Source: Methanocaldococcus fervens AG86
Lineage (GTDB): Archaea; AGJL01; Methanococci; Methanococcales; Methanocaldococcaceae
Assembly: GCF_000023985.1 (NCBI RefSeq)
Contig: NC_013156.1
Location: 186,001-250,000 of the forward strand
Direction: 5' to 3'
Length of the DNA: 64,000 bases
The notes under the pieces: generated by a model
What the model was told of the DNA's origin: nothing
Seen by the model: only the letters and a program-made list of their open reading frames with translations
Database searches by the model: none
In this document: in pieces, positions 46,394 to 54,231 of the stretch
Layout: every line of letters starts with the position of its first letter
How positions within the stretch are numbered: position 1 is the first letter of the stretch
Made by a program: the position numbers and the translations under genes

Positions 46394-46412
46394 GCAGAAA
46401 AAGCCAGATGAG

Positions 46413-46444
46413 GCATCACCCGAAGGCACTTGCCAGGGTGGTGC
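46413..46444 (+). promoter_or_regulatory. SECIS element of hdrA
   Basis: Archaeal SECIS fold: lower stem GCATCACCC/GGGTGGTGC, the conserved GAA facing a single A, a 3-bp GGC/GCC helix and loop ACTT. A GGGC/GCCC hairpin (46452-46463) follows. Confidence 0.92.
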
Positions 46445-46540
46445 TGATGGGGGGCAGGCGCCCTTAGCCATTTTATTGTAACTTTCATAATCTTCACCAA
46501 ATATAAATTAAATTGCTACAATAAACTTTGAGGGATTAAT

Positions 46541-46945
46541 ATGGAACCAGTAATAATCGCTTTCTGCTGTTATCAATGAGGTTATGGGGCTGCTGACTTA
46601 GCAGGGACAAGTAGAATGCAATACCCTGCAACCGTAAGAGTCGTCAGGCTCCCTTGCACTGGTAAATTTGATGTTACCTATGCTTTAAGAGCTTTCCAAA
46701 AGGGAGCCGACGCGGTTATGGTTGTAGGGTGAAAGAAAGGAGAATGCGCTTACGAAACAGGTAACTTGAAGGCTGAGGAGAGGGTTAGGTTCGCTAAACA
46801 ATTATTAGATGAATTGGGAATCGGCGGAGACAGAATTGAAATGTACTTCATGACAGCTGCTGAAGCTGATAAGTTTGTCTCCGCCGTTAATGAAATGACC
46901 GAAAAACTCCAAAAACTCGGACCTAACCCTCTCAAAGCTCAGTAA
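46541..46945 (+). CDS. vhuD: F420-non-reducing hydrogenase subunit D, selenoprotein with two Sec (Sec13, Sec64)
   Basis: 134-aa electron-transfer subunit that links the Vhu hydrogenase to HdrA through a [2Fe-2S] centre. The frame contains two in-frame TGA codons: 46577-46579 (CCYQ-U-GYGAADLAG) and 46730-46732 (VVG-U-KKGECAY). Both positions are Cys in the MvhD homolog, so both are read as Sec. GAGGGATTAAT precedes the ATG. SECIS at 46967-47000. Codons in two blocks are unusually GC-rich because they form long helices (46624-46654 with 46701-46729; 46773-46793 with 46918-46942). No single open frame covers the gene, so it is easily missed. Confidence 0.94.
46624..46729 (+). promoter_or_regulatory. 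vhuD helix I, between the two UGA codons
   Basis: 5' arm 46624-46654 pairs with 3' arm 46701-46729: 14 bp (CCCTGCAACCGTAA with TTATGGTTGTAGGG, two G.U), an internal loop, then 4 and 8 bp (AGGCTCCCT region with AGGGAGCC). The 5' arm starts 44 nt after UGA13 and the 3' arm ends on the base before UGA64. Confidence 0.7.
46773..46942 (+). promoter_or_regulatory. vhuD helix II, from after UGA64 to the stop codon
   Basis: 46778-46793 pairs with 46918-46933 over 16 bp (one U.G), and CTGAG 46773-46777 pairs with CTCAG 46938-46942 across a 4-nt bulge. A nested 13-bp helix (46822-46834 with 46874-46886, core CGGCGGAGAC) lies inside. The 5' arm begins 40 nt after UGA64 and the 3' arm ends at the last sense codon. 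Confidence 0.75.
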
Positions 46946-46966
46946 AGCCGGAGATTAAAGGGATGA

Positions 46967-47000
46967 GTTCTCTCGGGAACCCGTAAGGGACCGAGAGGAC
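46967..47000 (+). promoter_or_regulatory. SECIS element of vhuD
   Basis: Lower stem GTTCTCTCGG/CCGAGAGGAC (10 bp), GAA facing A, CCC/GGG helix, GTAA loop. An outer stem GCCGGAGA/TCTCCGGC (46947-46954 with 47022-47029) encloses it together with a CCCC-ATGTGA-GGGG hairpin (47007-47020), making a three-way junction. Confidence 0.93.
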
Positions 47001-47068
47001 AACCGCCCCCATGTGAGGGGTTCTCCGGCAAAACATAAAATAAATTTAAACTTTTTAGGGTGATTACC

Positions 47069-47926
47069 TTGGCAGTTAAGGTGGGGATGATTCAGTTATG
47101 TTCATGTTCTGGGTGTCACGTTTCTTTATTAGATTTGCACGATAAGTTATTGGAGGTTCTACCAAATTTAGAGATTGTATACGCCCCAATAATTGCAGAC
47201 CCTAAGGAGATTCCTGAAGGAATAGATGTATTTTTAGTTGAAGGAGGAATAAGAAACGAGCACGATGAGCATTTAATCCATGAAATAAGAGAAAAATCAA
47301 AGATTGTCATTGCTTGGGGAAGCTGTGCTGCTTTTGGAGGAATACCAGGTTTAGCTAACTTATACACAAAAGAAGAAATATTAAATACAGTATACTCAAC
47401 CGATTCAACTGAAAACAAGGGGGAGATTCCTTCTGAAGAAGTTCCTCCATTAGAAGAGTACGTTAAACCAATAAGTGATTTTGTTAAAGTAGATTATGTC
47501 ATTCCAGGATGTCCTCCAACACCAGAAATGATTGCAAGTGCAATTGTTGCATTATTGAATGGAGAAGAGCCAAAATTACCAACAAAGATTGTATGTGATG
47601 AATGTCCAAGAAAAAAAGAAAATGTATTCCCAGAGAAGTTTAAGAGAACTTATGAAGGAAAACCAGATCCAGAAAAATGTTTGTTTGAACAAGGATACAC
47701 TTGCCTAGGGTTTGCTACAAGAGCTGGATGTGGAGCGAAGTGTCCAAGTGCAGGAGTTCCATGCAGGGGATGCTTCGGTAAGACAGACAAATCATTGGAC
47801 TTAGGAGCTAATGCAGCTAACGTATTAGCTAACGCTGGAGAAGCTGCTTTAGAAATCCCAGATAAAGTAGCATTATTAAACAGATTCACACTACCTGCTG
47901 CTTTAATTAATAGAAAGGTAAAATAA
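47069..47926 (+). CDS. vhuG: F420-non-reducing hydrogenase small subunit
   Basis: 285-aa small subunit holding the iron-sulfur chain of the NiFe hydrogenase. The proximal cluster motif CSCSGCHVSLLD and further ligands in WGSCAAFGG, PGCPPTP, CLFEQGYTCLG and CRGCFG are visible. TTG start at 47069 with GGGTGA 5 nt upstream; GTG 47060 overlaps that site. Its leader is the vhuD SECIS region. Confidence 0.94.
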   Translation: MAVKVGMIQLCSCSGCHVSLLDLHDKLLEVLPNLEIVYAPIIADPKEIPEGIDVFLVEGGIRNEHDEHLIHEIREKSKIVIAWGSCAAFGGIPGLANLYTKEEILNTVYSTDSTENKGEIPSEEVPPLEEYVKPISDFVKVDYVIPGCPPTPEMIASAIVALLNGEEPKLPTKIVCDECPRKKENVFPEKFKRTYEGKPDPEKCLFEQGYTCLGFATRAGCGAKCPSAGVPCRGCFGKTDKSLDLGANAANVLANAGEAALEIPDKVALLNRFTLPAALINRKVK

Positions 47927-47950
47927 TTAAAATAAAATAAGGGTGAATTT

Positions 47951-49207
47951 ATGGGGAAAATAGTAATTGAGCCCCTATCAAGATTGGAAGGGCATGGTAA
48001 GGTAACCATTACCTTAGATGAAAATGGAAAGCCAAAGGATGTTAAGCTACATATAACAGCATTGAGAGGATTTGAGCAATTTGTTGTTGGTAGACCTGCT
48101 GAGGAAGTTCCAAGAATTGTTCCAAGAATTTGTGGTATTTGTCAGACAGCTCACCACTTAGCGAGTGTTAAAGCAGTTGATGCTGCTTGGGGTGTAGAGA
48201 TTCCAGAACCTGCAAAAAAATTGAGAGAATTAATGCACATAGGAAACATGATTCACAGTCATGCTTTGCACTTCTACTTCTTGGCAGCACCTGACTTCGT
48301 CCTAGGAGTAGATGCGGATCCAGCAATAAGAAACGTTATAGGGGTTATAGACAAAGCACCTGAAGCTGCAAAGCAGGCAATTGCATTAAGAAAATATGGG
48401 CAGAAGATTGTTGAAGCAATTGGAGGAAAGGCAATTCACCCAGTTACTGGAATTCCTGGAGGGCAGGCAAAACAATTAAAAGAAGAAGAAAGAGATGAGC
48501 TGTTAAAAGATGCTGACCAGATGATTGAATATGCTAAAAATGGTATTGAATTAATAAAACAAATAAACGAACAATACATGGAACAAATAAAAACATTAGG
48601 AGTTATTGATACATGGTATTTAGGTCTAGTTAAAGGTGGAAAACACAACTTCTATGACGATACATTAAGATTCCTATCACCAGATGGAAAAGAAAAGGTT
48701 GATTTCAAACCTGCTGAATATTTAGACTACATAGGAGAGCATGTAGTTTCTCACAACTATGTAAAATATCCATTCTACAAAAAAGCTGGATACCCAGATG
48801 GTATTTACAGAGTAGGACCTTTAGCTATGCTAAACGTATGTGATTCAATGGAAACACCTTTAGCTGAAGAGTATAGAAAAGAATTCTTTGACATCTTCGG
48901 ATTCCCAGCTAATCAATCATTAGCTTACCACCACGCAAGATTGATAGAGTTAGTTGAAGCTTGTGAAAAAGCTAAGATATTATTGGAAGATAATGACATA
49001 ACATCAGACGATATTAAAGCAGAAGTTGAGCCAAAAGCTGGAAACGGTGTTGGAGTAGTTTACGCTCCAAGAGGGGTTTTAATCCACAACTATGAAACTG
49101 ACGAAAATGGAATTGTTGTTAAAGCAAACATGATCGTTGCTACAACTCACAATGTCCCAACAATGGAAAAAGCTATTCAACAAGCTGCTCAGGAAATCTT
49201 TAAATAA
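47951..49207 (+). CDS. vhuA: F420-non-reducing hydrogenase large subunit (without C-terminal motif)
   Basis: 418 aa. NiFe hydrogenase large subunit with the N-terminal nickel ligands RICGICQTAHH. The usual C-terminal DPCxxCxxH motif is absent; it is supplied by the separate VhuU peptide encoded 118 nt downstream. The end at ...AAQEIFK is therefore natural and not a truncation. Confidence 0.95.
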   Translation: MGKIVIEPLSRLEGHGKVTITLDENGKPKDVKLHITALRGFEQFVVGRPAEEVPRIVPRICGICQTAHHLASVKAVDAAWGVEIPEPAKKLRELMHIGNMIHSHALHFYFLAAPDFVLGVDADPAIRNVIGVIDKAPEAAKQAIALRKYGQKIVEAIGGKAIHPVTGIPGGQAKQLKEEERDELLKDADQMIEYAKNGIELIKQINEQYMEQIKTLGVIDTWYLGLVKGGKHNFYDDTLRFLSPDGKEKVDFKPAEYLDYIGEHVVSHNYVKYPFYKKAGYPDGIYRVGPLAMLNVCDSMETPLAEEYRKEFFDIFGFPANQSLAYHHARLIELVEACEKAKILLEDNDITSDDIKAEVEPKAGNGVGVVYAPRGVLIHNYETDENGIVVKANMIVATTHNVPTMEKAIQQAAQEIFK

Positions 49208-49324
49208 ATTTATAATAGAACGAATATCGAACCATAAGCGTAATATATGTATCAAAAATAAGGTAAAAACTAATTGCTTACTTACTTCTTATCATGATTA
49301 TTTAATCACTATGTGGTGATGAGT

Positions 49325-49477
49325 ATGGCTGAAAAGAGCACAGTCAAAGTTGATGAAGTAAAGTTAAACCTAATTGAAGTTGTATTAAGAGCTTACGACC
49401 CTTGATACTCATGTGCTGCCCACATAATAGTTAAAGATGAGAAAGGAAACAAAATTATAGAGGTTGTCAGGGAATAA
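49325..49477 (+). CDS. vhuU: F420-non-reducing hydrogenase selenopeptide subunit U (Sec27)
   Basis: 50-aa precursor that provides the C-terminal nickel ligands of the large subunit. Motif DP-U-YSCAAH with Sec from TGA 49403-49405. In hydrogenase maturation the peptide is cut after this His, so the tail IIVKDEKGNKIIEVVRE would be removed. GGTGATGAG lies before the ATG. The SECIS overlaps the last base of the stop codon, only 71 nt from the UGA. Confidence 0.95.
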
Positions 49478-49513
49478 GCTCACAACCGAACCCAGTTTGG
49501 GAGGTTGTGAGCT
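49477..49513 (+). promoter_or_regulatory. SECIS element of vhuU
   Basis: Lower stem AGCTCACAACC/GGTTGTGAGCT (11 bp), GAA facing A, CCC/GGG helix, loop AGTTT. A CCCCC-ATGCA-GGGGG hairpin follows (49519-49533), similar to the one behind the vhuD SECIS. Confidence 0.94.
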
Positions 49514-49537
49514 ATATCCCCCCATGCAGGGGGAATT

Positions 49538-49565
49538 CGCTAAAATCCTTTTATGGATTTTAGCG
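49538..49565 (+). terminator. Hairpin before vhuB (attenuator or processing site)
   Basis: CGCTAAAATCC/GGATTTTAGCG, 11 bp with loop TTTTAT, then CACAATTTTT and the vhuB ribosome site. It may attenuate or mark RNA processing between the hydrogenase and polyferredoxin genes. Confidence 0.5.
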
Positions 49566-49590
49566 CACAATTTTTAGGAGGATGGGATTG

Positions 49591-50763
49591 ATGAACATAA
49601 CAATCCAGAATGATGCTTGTTTGGTCTGCTATGCTTGTCAGGCAGAATGTCCGACTAAAGCGATAGACATAGACAATTTTAAAGTTTGTAATTTATGCAT
49701 GCAGTGCGTTAACGTTTGTCCGAATGGAGCGTTGGTAGAGGAGGAAGTAGAGATTAACGGAAAGACTGTAAAGAGGGTTAATTACTTAGCTCACAAGTGT
49801 GAGAAGTGTGGAAATTGTGCGGAAGCTTGCCCTGTAGGGATTAAGAAGGTTGATGATGAATTCCCTTACTCGAAAGGGCATTGTGTCCTCTGCCAAAAGT
49901 GTATTGACGTCTGTCCAATCGAAATTATCTCCTTACCTGGAATCATCGATAAGCCAAGAAGAGAAGTTAAGGCTCCAAAGGATCCGATAGCAGTTACGGA
50001 CGCTTGTGTTGGTTGTGGAGTTTGCGTTCCAGAATGTCCTGTAAATGCTATTAGCATTGAGGACAATAAAGCAGTTATCGATAAGAGTAAGTGTATCTAC
50101 TGTAGTATTTGTGCTCAAACATGTCCATGGAATGCTATCTATGTGGCTGGAAGAATACCTAAGAAGAGGAGGAAGGAAGTTAAGAGCTTTAAAGTCGAAG
50201 CTGAGAAGTGTATTTATTGCCTAAAATGTGTCGAAGTTTGTCCTGGAGACATGATTAAGGTTGATAACGAAAACATGATTGTCGTTCCTCCAAAATCATG
50301 TCCTGCTTGTGGTTTGTGTGTGAATATTTGCCCAGTCAATGCTTTAGAATTGGATGTTAAGTTAAGCTCACCACATCCAATAACAGATGAGGGTTTAGTT
50401 ATTGTAGAAGAGGATTACGAGGTTTTGAAGAAGTGTGCTTCTGTATGCCCAACTGAGGCTATTGTAGTGGATGATGAGAAGAAGGAAGTTAAGATGTGTA
50501 TTGTCTGTGGGGCATGTACTGTCGCATGTCCAACAGGGGCTTTAAAGCTTGGTAAGATTGAACATAACGGAAAAGAATACAATAGGATTGAATTCAGCCC
50601 ATACTTATGCGATAAGTGTGGAAAGTGTGTTGAAGTCTGTCCAATGAAGACTTTGAAGTTAGCTGACGATGAAAAACTGCCATTGAAAGGATACTGTGTA
50701 ATGTGCCTCCTCTGCCTATCATGCGCAGAAGGAGAGAAAAAGAAAGTTTTAGAATTGAGATAA
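49591..50763 (+). CDS. vhuB: Polyferredoxin of the Vhu hydrogenase
   Basis: 390 aa made of tandem ferredoxin modules; ten complete CxxCxxCxxxCP motifs are readable (from [12 protein letters not shown] to [12 protein letters not shown]), plus a partial one (CASVCP) and a terminal [10 protein letters not shown]. It could hold up to about twelve [4Fe-4S] clusters and carry electrons from hydrogenase to partners such as formylmethanofuran dehydrogenase, encoded next. ATG 49591 with GGAGG upstream. Confidence 0.94.
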   Translation: MNITIQNDACLVCYACQAECPTKAIDIDNFKVCNLCMQCVNVCPNGALVEEEVEINGKTVKRVNYLAHKCEKCGNCAEACPVGIKKVDDEFPYSKGHCVLCQKCIDVCPIEIISLPGIIDKPRREVKAPKDPIAVTDACVGCGVCVPECPVNAISIEDNKAVIDKSKCIYCSICAQTCPWNAIYVAGRIPKKRRKEVKSFKVEAEKCIYCLKCVEVCPGDMIKVDNENMIVVPPKSCPACGLCVNICPVNALELDVKLSSPHPITDEGLVIVEEDYEVLKKCASVCPTEAIVVDDEKKEVKMCIVCGACTVACPTGALKLGKIEHNGKEYNRIEFSPYLCDKCGKCVEVCPMKTLKLADDEKLPLKGYCVMCLLCLSCAEGEKKKVLELR

Positions 50764-50786
50764 ATTAGAGAAGGGGTGAATCCCTT

Positions 50787-52094
50787 ATGGTAAAAGTTAT
50801 TAGGAATGTAGTTTGCCCATTCTGTGGGACATTATGTGATGATTTAGAGATTTTAGTTGAAAATAACCACATAGTTGGAACAAGACATGCTTGTAGAATT
50901 GGAAACGCAAAGTTCATGCACTTTGAAGGAGCGGTTAGATATACTGAACCTTTAATGAGAGAGAATAAGAAAGATGATTTCAAAAAAGTTGATTATGAAA
51001 CAGCAATTGAAGAGACAGCAAGATTATTAACCGAAGCTTCATTACCTCTAATCTACGGATGGAGTGCTACTGAATGCCATGCACACATGTATGGGATTGA
51101 GTTGGCTGAGCTCGTTGGGGCAGTTATTGACAACACCGCAAGTGTTTGACACGGGCCTTCTGTCTTGGCTTTGCAGGATGTAGGATACCCCGTCTGTACT
51201 TTAGGAGAAGTCAAAAACAGAGCTGACGTTATAATATACTGGGGTTCAAACCCAATGCACGCCCACCCAAGGCATATGAGTAGATATACAACATTCGCAA
51301 GAGGTTTCTTCAGGGAGAGGGGTAGAGAAGATAGAACTTTAATTGTTGTCGATCCAAGAGAGACCGATACCGCAAAATTGGCTGATATTCACTTGCAAGT
51401 TGAACCTCACAAGGATTATGAGTTAATTAGTGCGATGAGGGCTGTATTAAAAGGCTTCGAATTACAAGTAGATAAAGTTGCTGGAGTTCCAGCAGAGTTG
51501 ATATATGAGGCAGTAGATATTTGTAAAAACGCTCAGTTTGGAGAATTGTTCTTCGCTATGGGAATGACAATGACAAGAGGTAAGCACAGAAACATCGACA
51601 ACGCTATCCAGTTTGTTATTGATTTAAACGCATACACAAAATTCACACTAACACCAATGAGAGGACACTACAACGTTAATGGATTCAACCAGGTATGTAC
51701 ATGGGTTACAGGTTATCCATTTGCAGTTGACTTCTCAAGAGGTTATCCAAGATACAACCCAGGAGAAACATCAGCTAACGACTTACTGCAGAGAGGAGAA
51801 ACCGACATGATGTTAAACATAGCTTCAGACCCTGGAGCACACTTCCCACAAAAGGCAGTTCAGCACATGGCAAAGATACCATTAGTTTGTATAGATCCAC
51901 ACGAAACACCAACAACACAGTTGGCAAATATCATTATCCCTCCAGCAATTGCTGGAGTTGAGGTTGAGGGAACTGCTTATAGAATGGATGGAGTCCCAAT
52001 TAAGTTGAAAAAGGTTATCGACCCACCAGAAGGAGTCTTACCAGACAGAGAGATATTGAAGATACTCATTAAGAAAGTTAAAGAGATGATGTAA
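50787..52094 (+). CDS. fwuB: Tungsten formylmethanofuran dehydrogenase subunit B, selenoprotein (Sec121)
   Basis: Catalytic subunit (435 aa) of the enzyme that fixes CO2 onto methanofuran in the first step of methanogenesis. The frame crosses TGA 51147-51149 in NTASV-U-HGPS, where Sec replaces the Cys ligand of the tungsten. N-terminal cluster [14 protein letters not shown]...C; later molybdopterin contacts [19 protein letters not shown] lies before the ATG. SECIS at 52204-52239, about 1.05 kb away. Nucleotides 51172-51192 are complementary to the 3' UTR at 52172-52192. Confidence 0.95.
51172..51192 (+). promoter_or_regulatory. fwuB 5' arm of the CDS-3' UTR helix
   Basis: GCAGGATGTAGGATACCCC (51173-51191) plus one wobble base each side, starting 22 nt after the UGA. 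The reverse complement is present exactly at 52173-52191. Confidence 0.8.
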
Positions 52095-52171
52095 AAACTC
52101 TAATGAGAAAATTATAAATATTGGCCGATACTTAATAAATTACGGGGTGGGCGTGCAACGCTAACCATCTT

Positions 52172-52192
52172 TGGGGTATCCTACATCCTGCG
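52172..52192 (+). promoter_or_regulatory. fwuB 3' arm of the CDS-3' UTR helix
   Basis: GGGGTATCCTACATCCTGC, an exact 19-nt reverse complement of codons downstream of the UGA, flanked by G.U at both ends (21 bp). It ends 11 nt before the SECIS. Local pairing of CGTGCAACGC (52152-52161) with GCGTTACACG (52190-52199) would show most of this arm in a loop. Confidence 0.8.
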
Positions 52193-52203
52193 TTACACGT
52201 CGT

Positions 52204-52239
52204 ATGTTGGAGGGGAACCCGTAAGGGACCCTCCAACAT
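52204..52239 (+). promoter_or_regulatory. SECIS element of fwuB
   Basis: Lower stem ATGTTGGAGGG/CCCTCCAACAT (11 bp), GAA facing A, CCC/GGG helix, GTAA loop. The apical part is identical to that of vhuD. Confidence 0.94.
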
Positions 52240-52329
52240 TTTATTATTTTGGATGTTTTAATTAATTTATTTGAATTGATGAATTAATTTAAAAAATAAA
52301 ATAAATAAAAAAATAAAAAATAAGAAAAT

Positions 52330-53886
52330 TTATTTTTCTCTTTTTGCTAAAATTTTGTTAATCCCATCTATAACTGCTTCAACTGAAGCTCTGACTATAT
52401 CTTCACTTGCTGCTTTTGTCGTTATTTCCCTACCATAACCTTCCAGTGTTACAATAACTTCTGCTAAAGCATCAGTACCTCCAGTTATGGCATTTATGTG
52501 GTATTCTTTAAGTTTAATTTTTTCTCCAATTGCTCTTTGTATTGCTTTTACTGCTGCATCTACAGGTCCAACACCAATAGCTGAGGTTTTCTTAATCTCT
52601 TCTTCAATCTTTAAAGCAACCGAAGCTGTTGGTATAACCCTATTACCCGTCATAACTGCTATTTGCTCCAACTCAACAACTCTATCTTCTTTAGCCAATT
52701 TTCCTACAACATCTTCAACTATTGCTTCAACATCTCTATCTGTAACTCTCTTACCTTTATCTCCAAGAGCTTTAATTCTCTTAACAATTTCTTCAAACTG
52801 CTCATTGTTTATATCTTTACCAACTACAATTCCAAGCTCTTTTAACTTTGCCTCGATTGCATGAGTTCCAGTATGCTTACCCAATATAATCCTTCTCCTC
52901 TGTCCAACTAACTCTGGGGGAATTGGTTCATAAGTTAAAGCATGAGCTAAAACACCATGGGCATGAATTCCACTTTCATGTGCAAAGGCGTTTTCTCCAA
53001 CAATAGCCTTATTTGGCTGAACTTTAATTTCAGTGTATTTTGATACAAGTTGAGATGTTTCATACAACTTTTCAGTTTTAATATTGGTTTCAATTCCATA
53101 TATTGACATTAAGCTCATAACTACCTCTTCTAATGCTGCATTTCCTCCCCTTTCCCCTAAACCATTTATTGTACAGTGAACTTGTTCAGCTCCTGCTTCA
53201 ACTGCGGCCAATGAGTTGGCAACAGCTAAACCAAAATCATTGTGGCAGTGCACAGAGATAGGAACTTTTATCTCTTTCTTTAACTCATTTATTAGATAAT
53301 ACATAGCCCTTGGTATCATAACACCTACTGTATCTGGAACGTTGATTATATCAGCTCCAGCCTCAACTGCCTTTTTATAAACCTCTGTTAAATAGTCAAG
53401 TTCTGTTCTTGTTGCATCTTCTGCTGAAAACTCCACCTTAATTCCGTGTTCTTTTATGTATTCAATCGCCTCAACCGCTATATCAATAATTTCTTCTTTA
53501 GATTTTCTTAATTTATATTCCCTGTGTAGCGGAGATGTTGCTATAAAAGTGTGAATCCTATCTACTCCGCAATCTATTGCCACATCAATATCTTTTTTTA
53601 CAGCTCTCGCCAATCCACAAATCTCAGCATTTAAATTCAATGAACAAATCTTTTTAATGGCTTCTTGCTCACCTAATGAAGATACTGGAAATCCTGCTTC
53701 AATAACATCAACACCTAAATCATCCAATTTTATAGCTATTTCTATCTTTTCTTCTGGTGTTAAAGAAACTCCAGGAGTTTGTTCACCATCCCTAAGTGTT
53801 GTATCAAAAATATAAACCCTCTTTGGGATATTTAGATTCTCTAATGCTTTTTTTATAATTTCATTCTCTTCCCTATAAATTATCAT
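52330..53886 (-). CDS. leuA: 2-isopropylmalate synthase
   Basis: 518 aa. First enzyme of leucine synthesis. The catalytic barrel has [21 protein letters not shown], the metal histidines in [10 protein letters not shown], and [10 protein letters not shown]; the C-terminal LeuA dimer/allosteric domain ([11 protein letters not shown]...[19 protein letters not shown]) is complete. GGTGGGAT before the ATG. It could be one of several paralogues (citramalate or homocitrate synthase); the length and the C domain favour LeuA. Confidence 0.88.
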   Translation of the reverse strand: MIIYREENEIIKKALENLNIPKRVYIFDTTLRDGEQTPGVSLTPEEKIEIAIKLDDLGVDVIEAGFPVSSLGEQEAIKKICSLNLNAEICGLARAVKKDIDVAIDCGVDRIHTFIATSPLHREYKLRKSKEEIIDIAVEAIEYIKEHGIKVEFSAEDATRTELDYLTEVYKKAVEAGADIINVPDTVGVMIPRAMYYLINELKKEIKVPISVHCHNDFGLAVANSLAAVEAGAEQVHCTINGLGERGGNAALEEVVMSLMSIYGIETNIKTEKLYETSQLVSKYTEIKVQPNKAIVGENAFAHESGIHAHGVLAHALTYEPIPPELVGQRRRIILGKHTGTHAIEAKLKELGIVVGKDINNEQFEEIVKRIKALGDKGKRVTDRDVEAIVEDVVGKLAKEDRVVELEQIAVMTGNRVIPTASVALKIEEEIKKTSAIGVGPVDAAVKAIQRAIGEKIKLKEYHINAITGGTDALAEVIVTLEGYGREITTKAASEDIVRASVEAVIDGINKILAKREK

Positions 53887-53978
53887 AATCCCACCAAAAG
53901 CTCTTAACTTTGATAATTATCTATTCACAAATAATATAAAAATTTTTATAGAAAAATCTTTCCATAAAATTATAAAAC

Positions 53979-54116
53979 TTAAACAATATTAGCACTCCAG
54001 TAGTCTAAAAATCTCTGCAATAAAAAGTTTTTTATATGATTACCTACATTATTAATATTGAGTATTCTATCAATTTTTTGTATGCTTAAATCTTTGAATG
54101 AGCGTTCTATTTTTAA
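53979..54116 (-). pseudogene. Possible 45-codon gene remnant
   Basis: A minus-strand open stretch without a start codon reads ERSFKDLSIQKIDRILNINN and then NHIKNFLLQRFLDYWSANIV before a stop. Its composition looks protein-like although it lies in the 345-nt gap between leuA and the aminomutase gene. No family recognised. Otherwise that gap is AT-rich and shows only promoter-like tracts. Confidence 0.3.
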
Positions 54117-54231
54117 TTATAAAGTATGAGTTTTTGGGATCTGTTTGCATATGAAAATTACGTTATAGATGTGTTAAAAAGATAAACAAAACATTTAATT
54201 ATTTAAATTAAGTACTATGTGAGGTGGAATT

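Noticed and set aside
46364-46471. hdrA 3' UTR as an independent non-coding RNA gene
   Set aside because: The GC-rich block is explained by the SECIS, the complementary arm and a short hairpin, and there is no separate promoter.
47951-49207. vhuA looks truncated because it lacks the C-terminal DPCxxC motif
   Set aside because: The motif is encoded separately by vhuU, a known feature of this hydrogenase.
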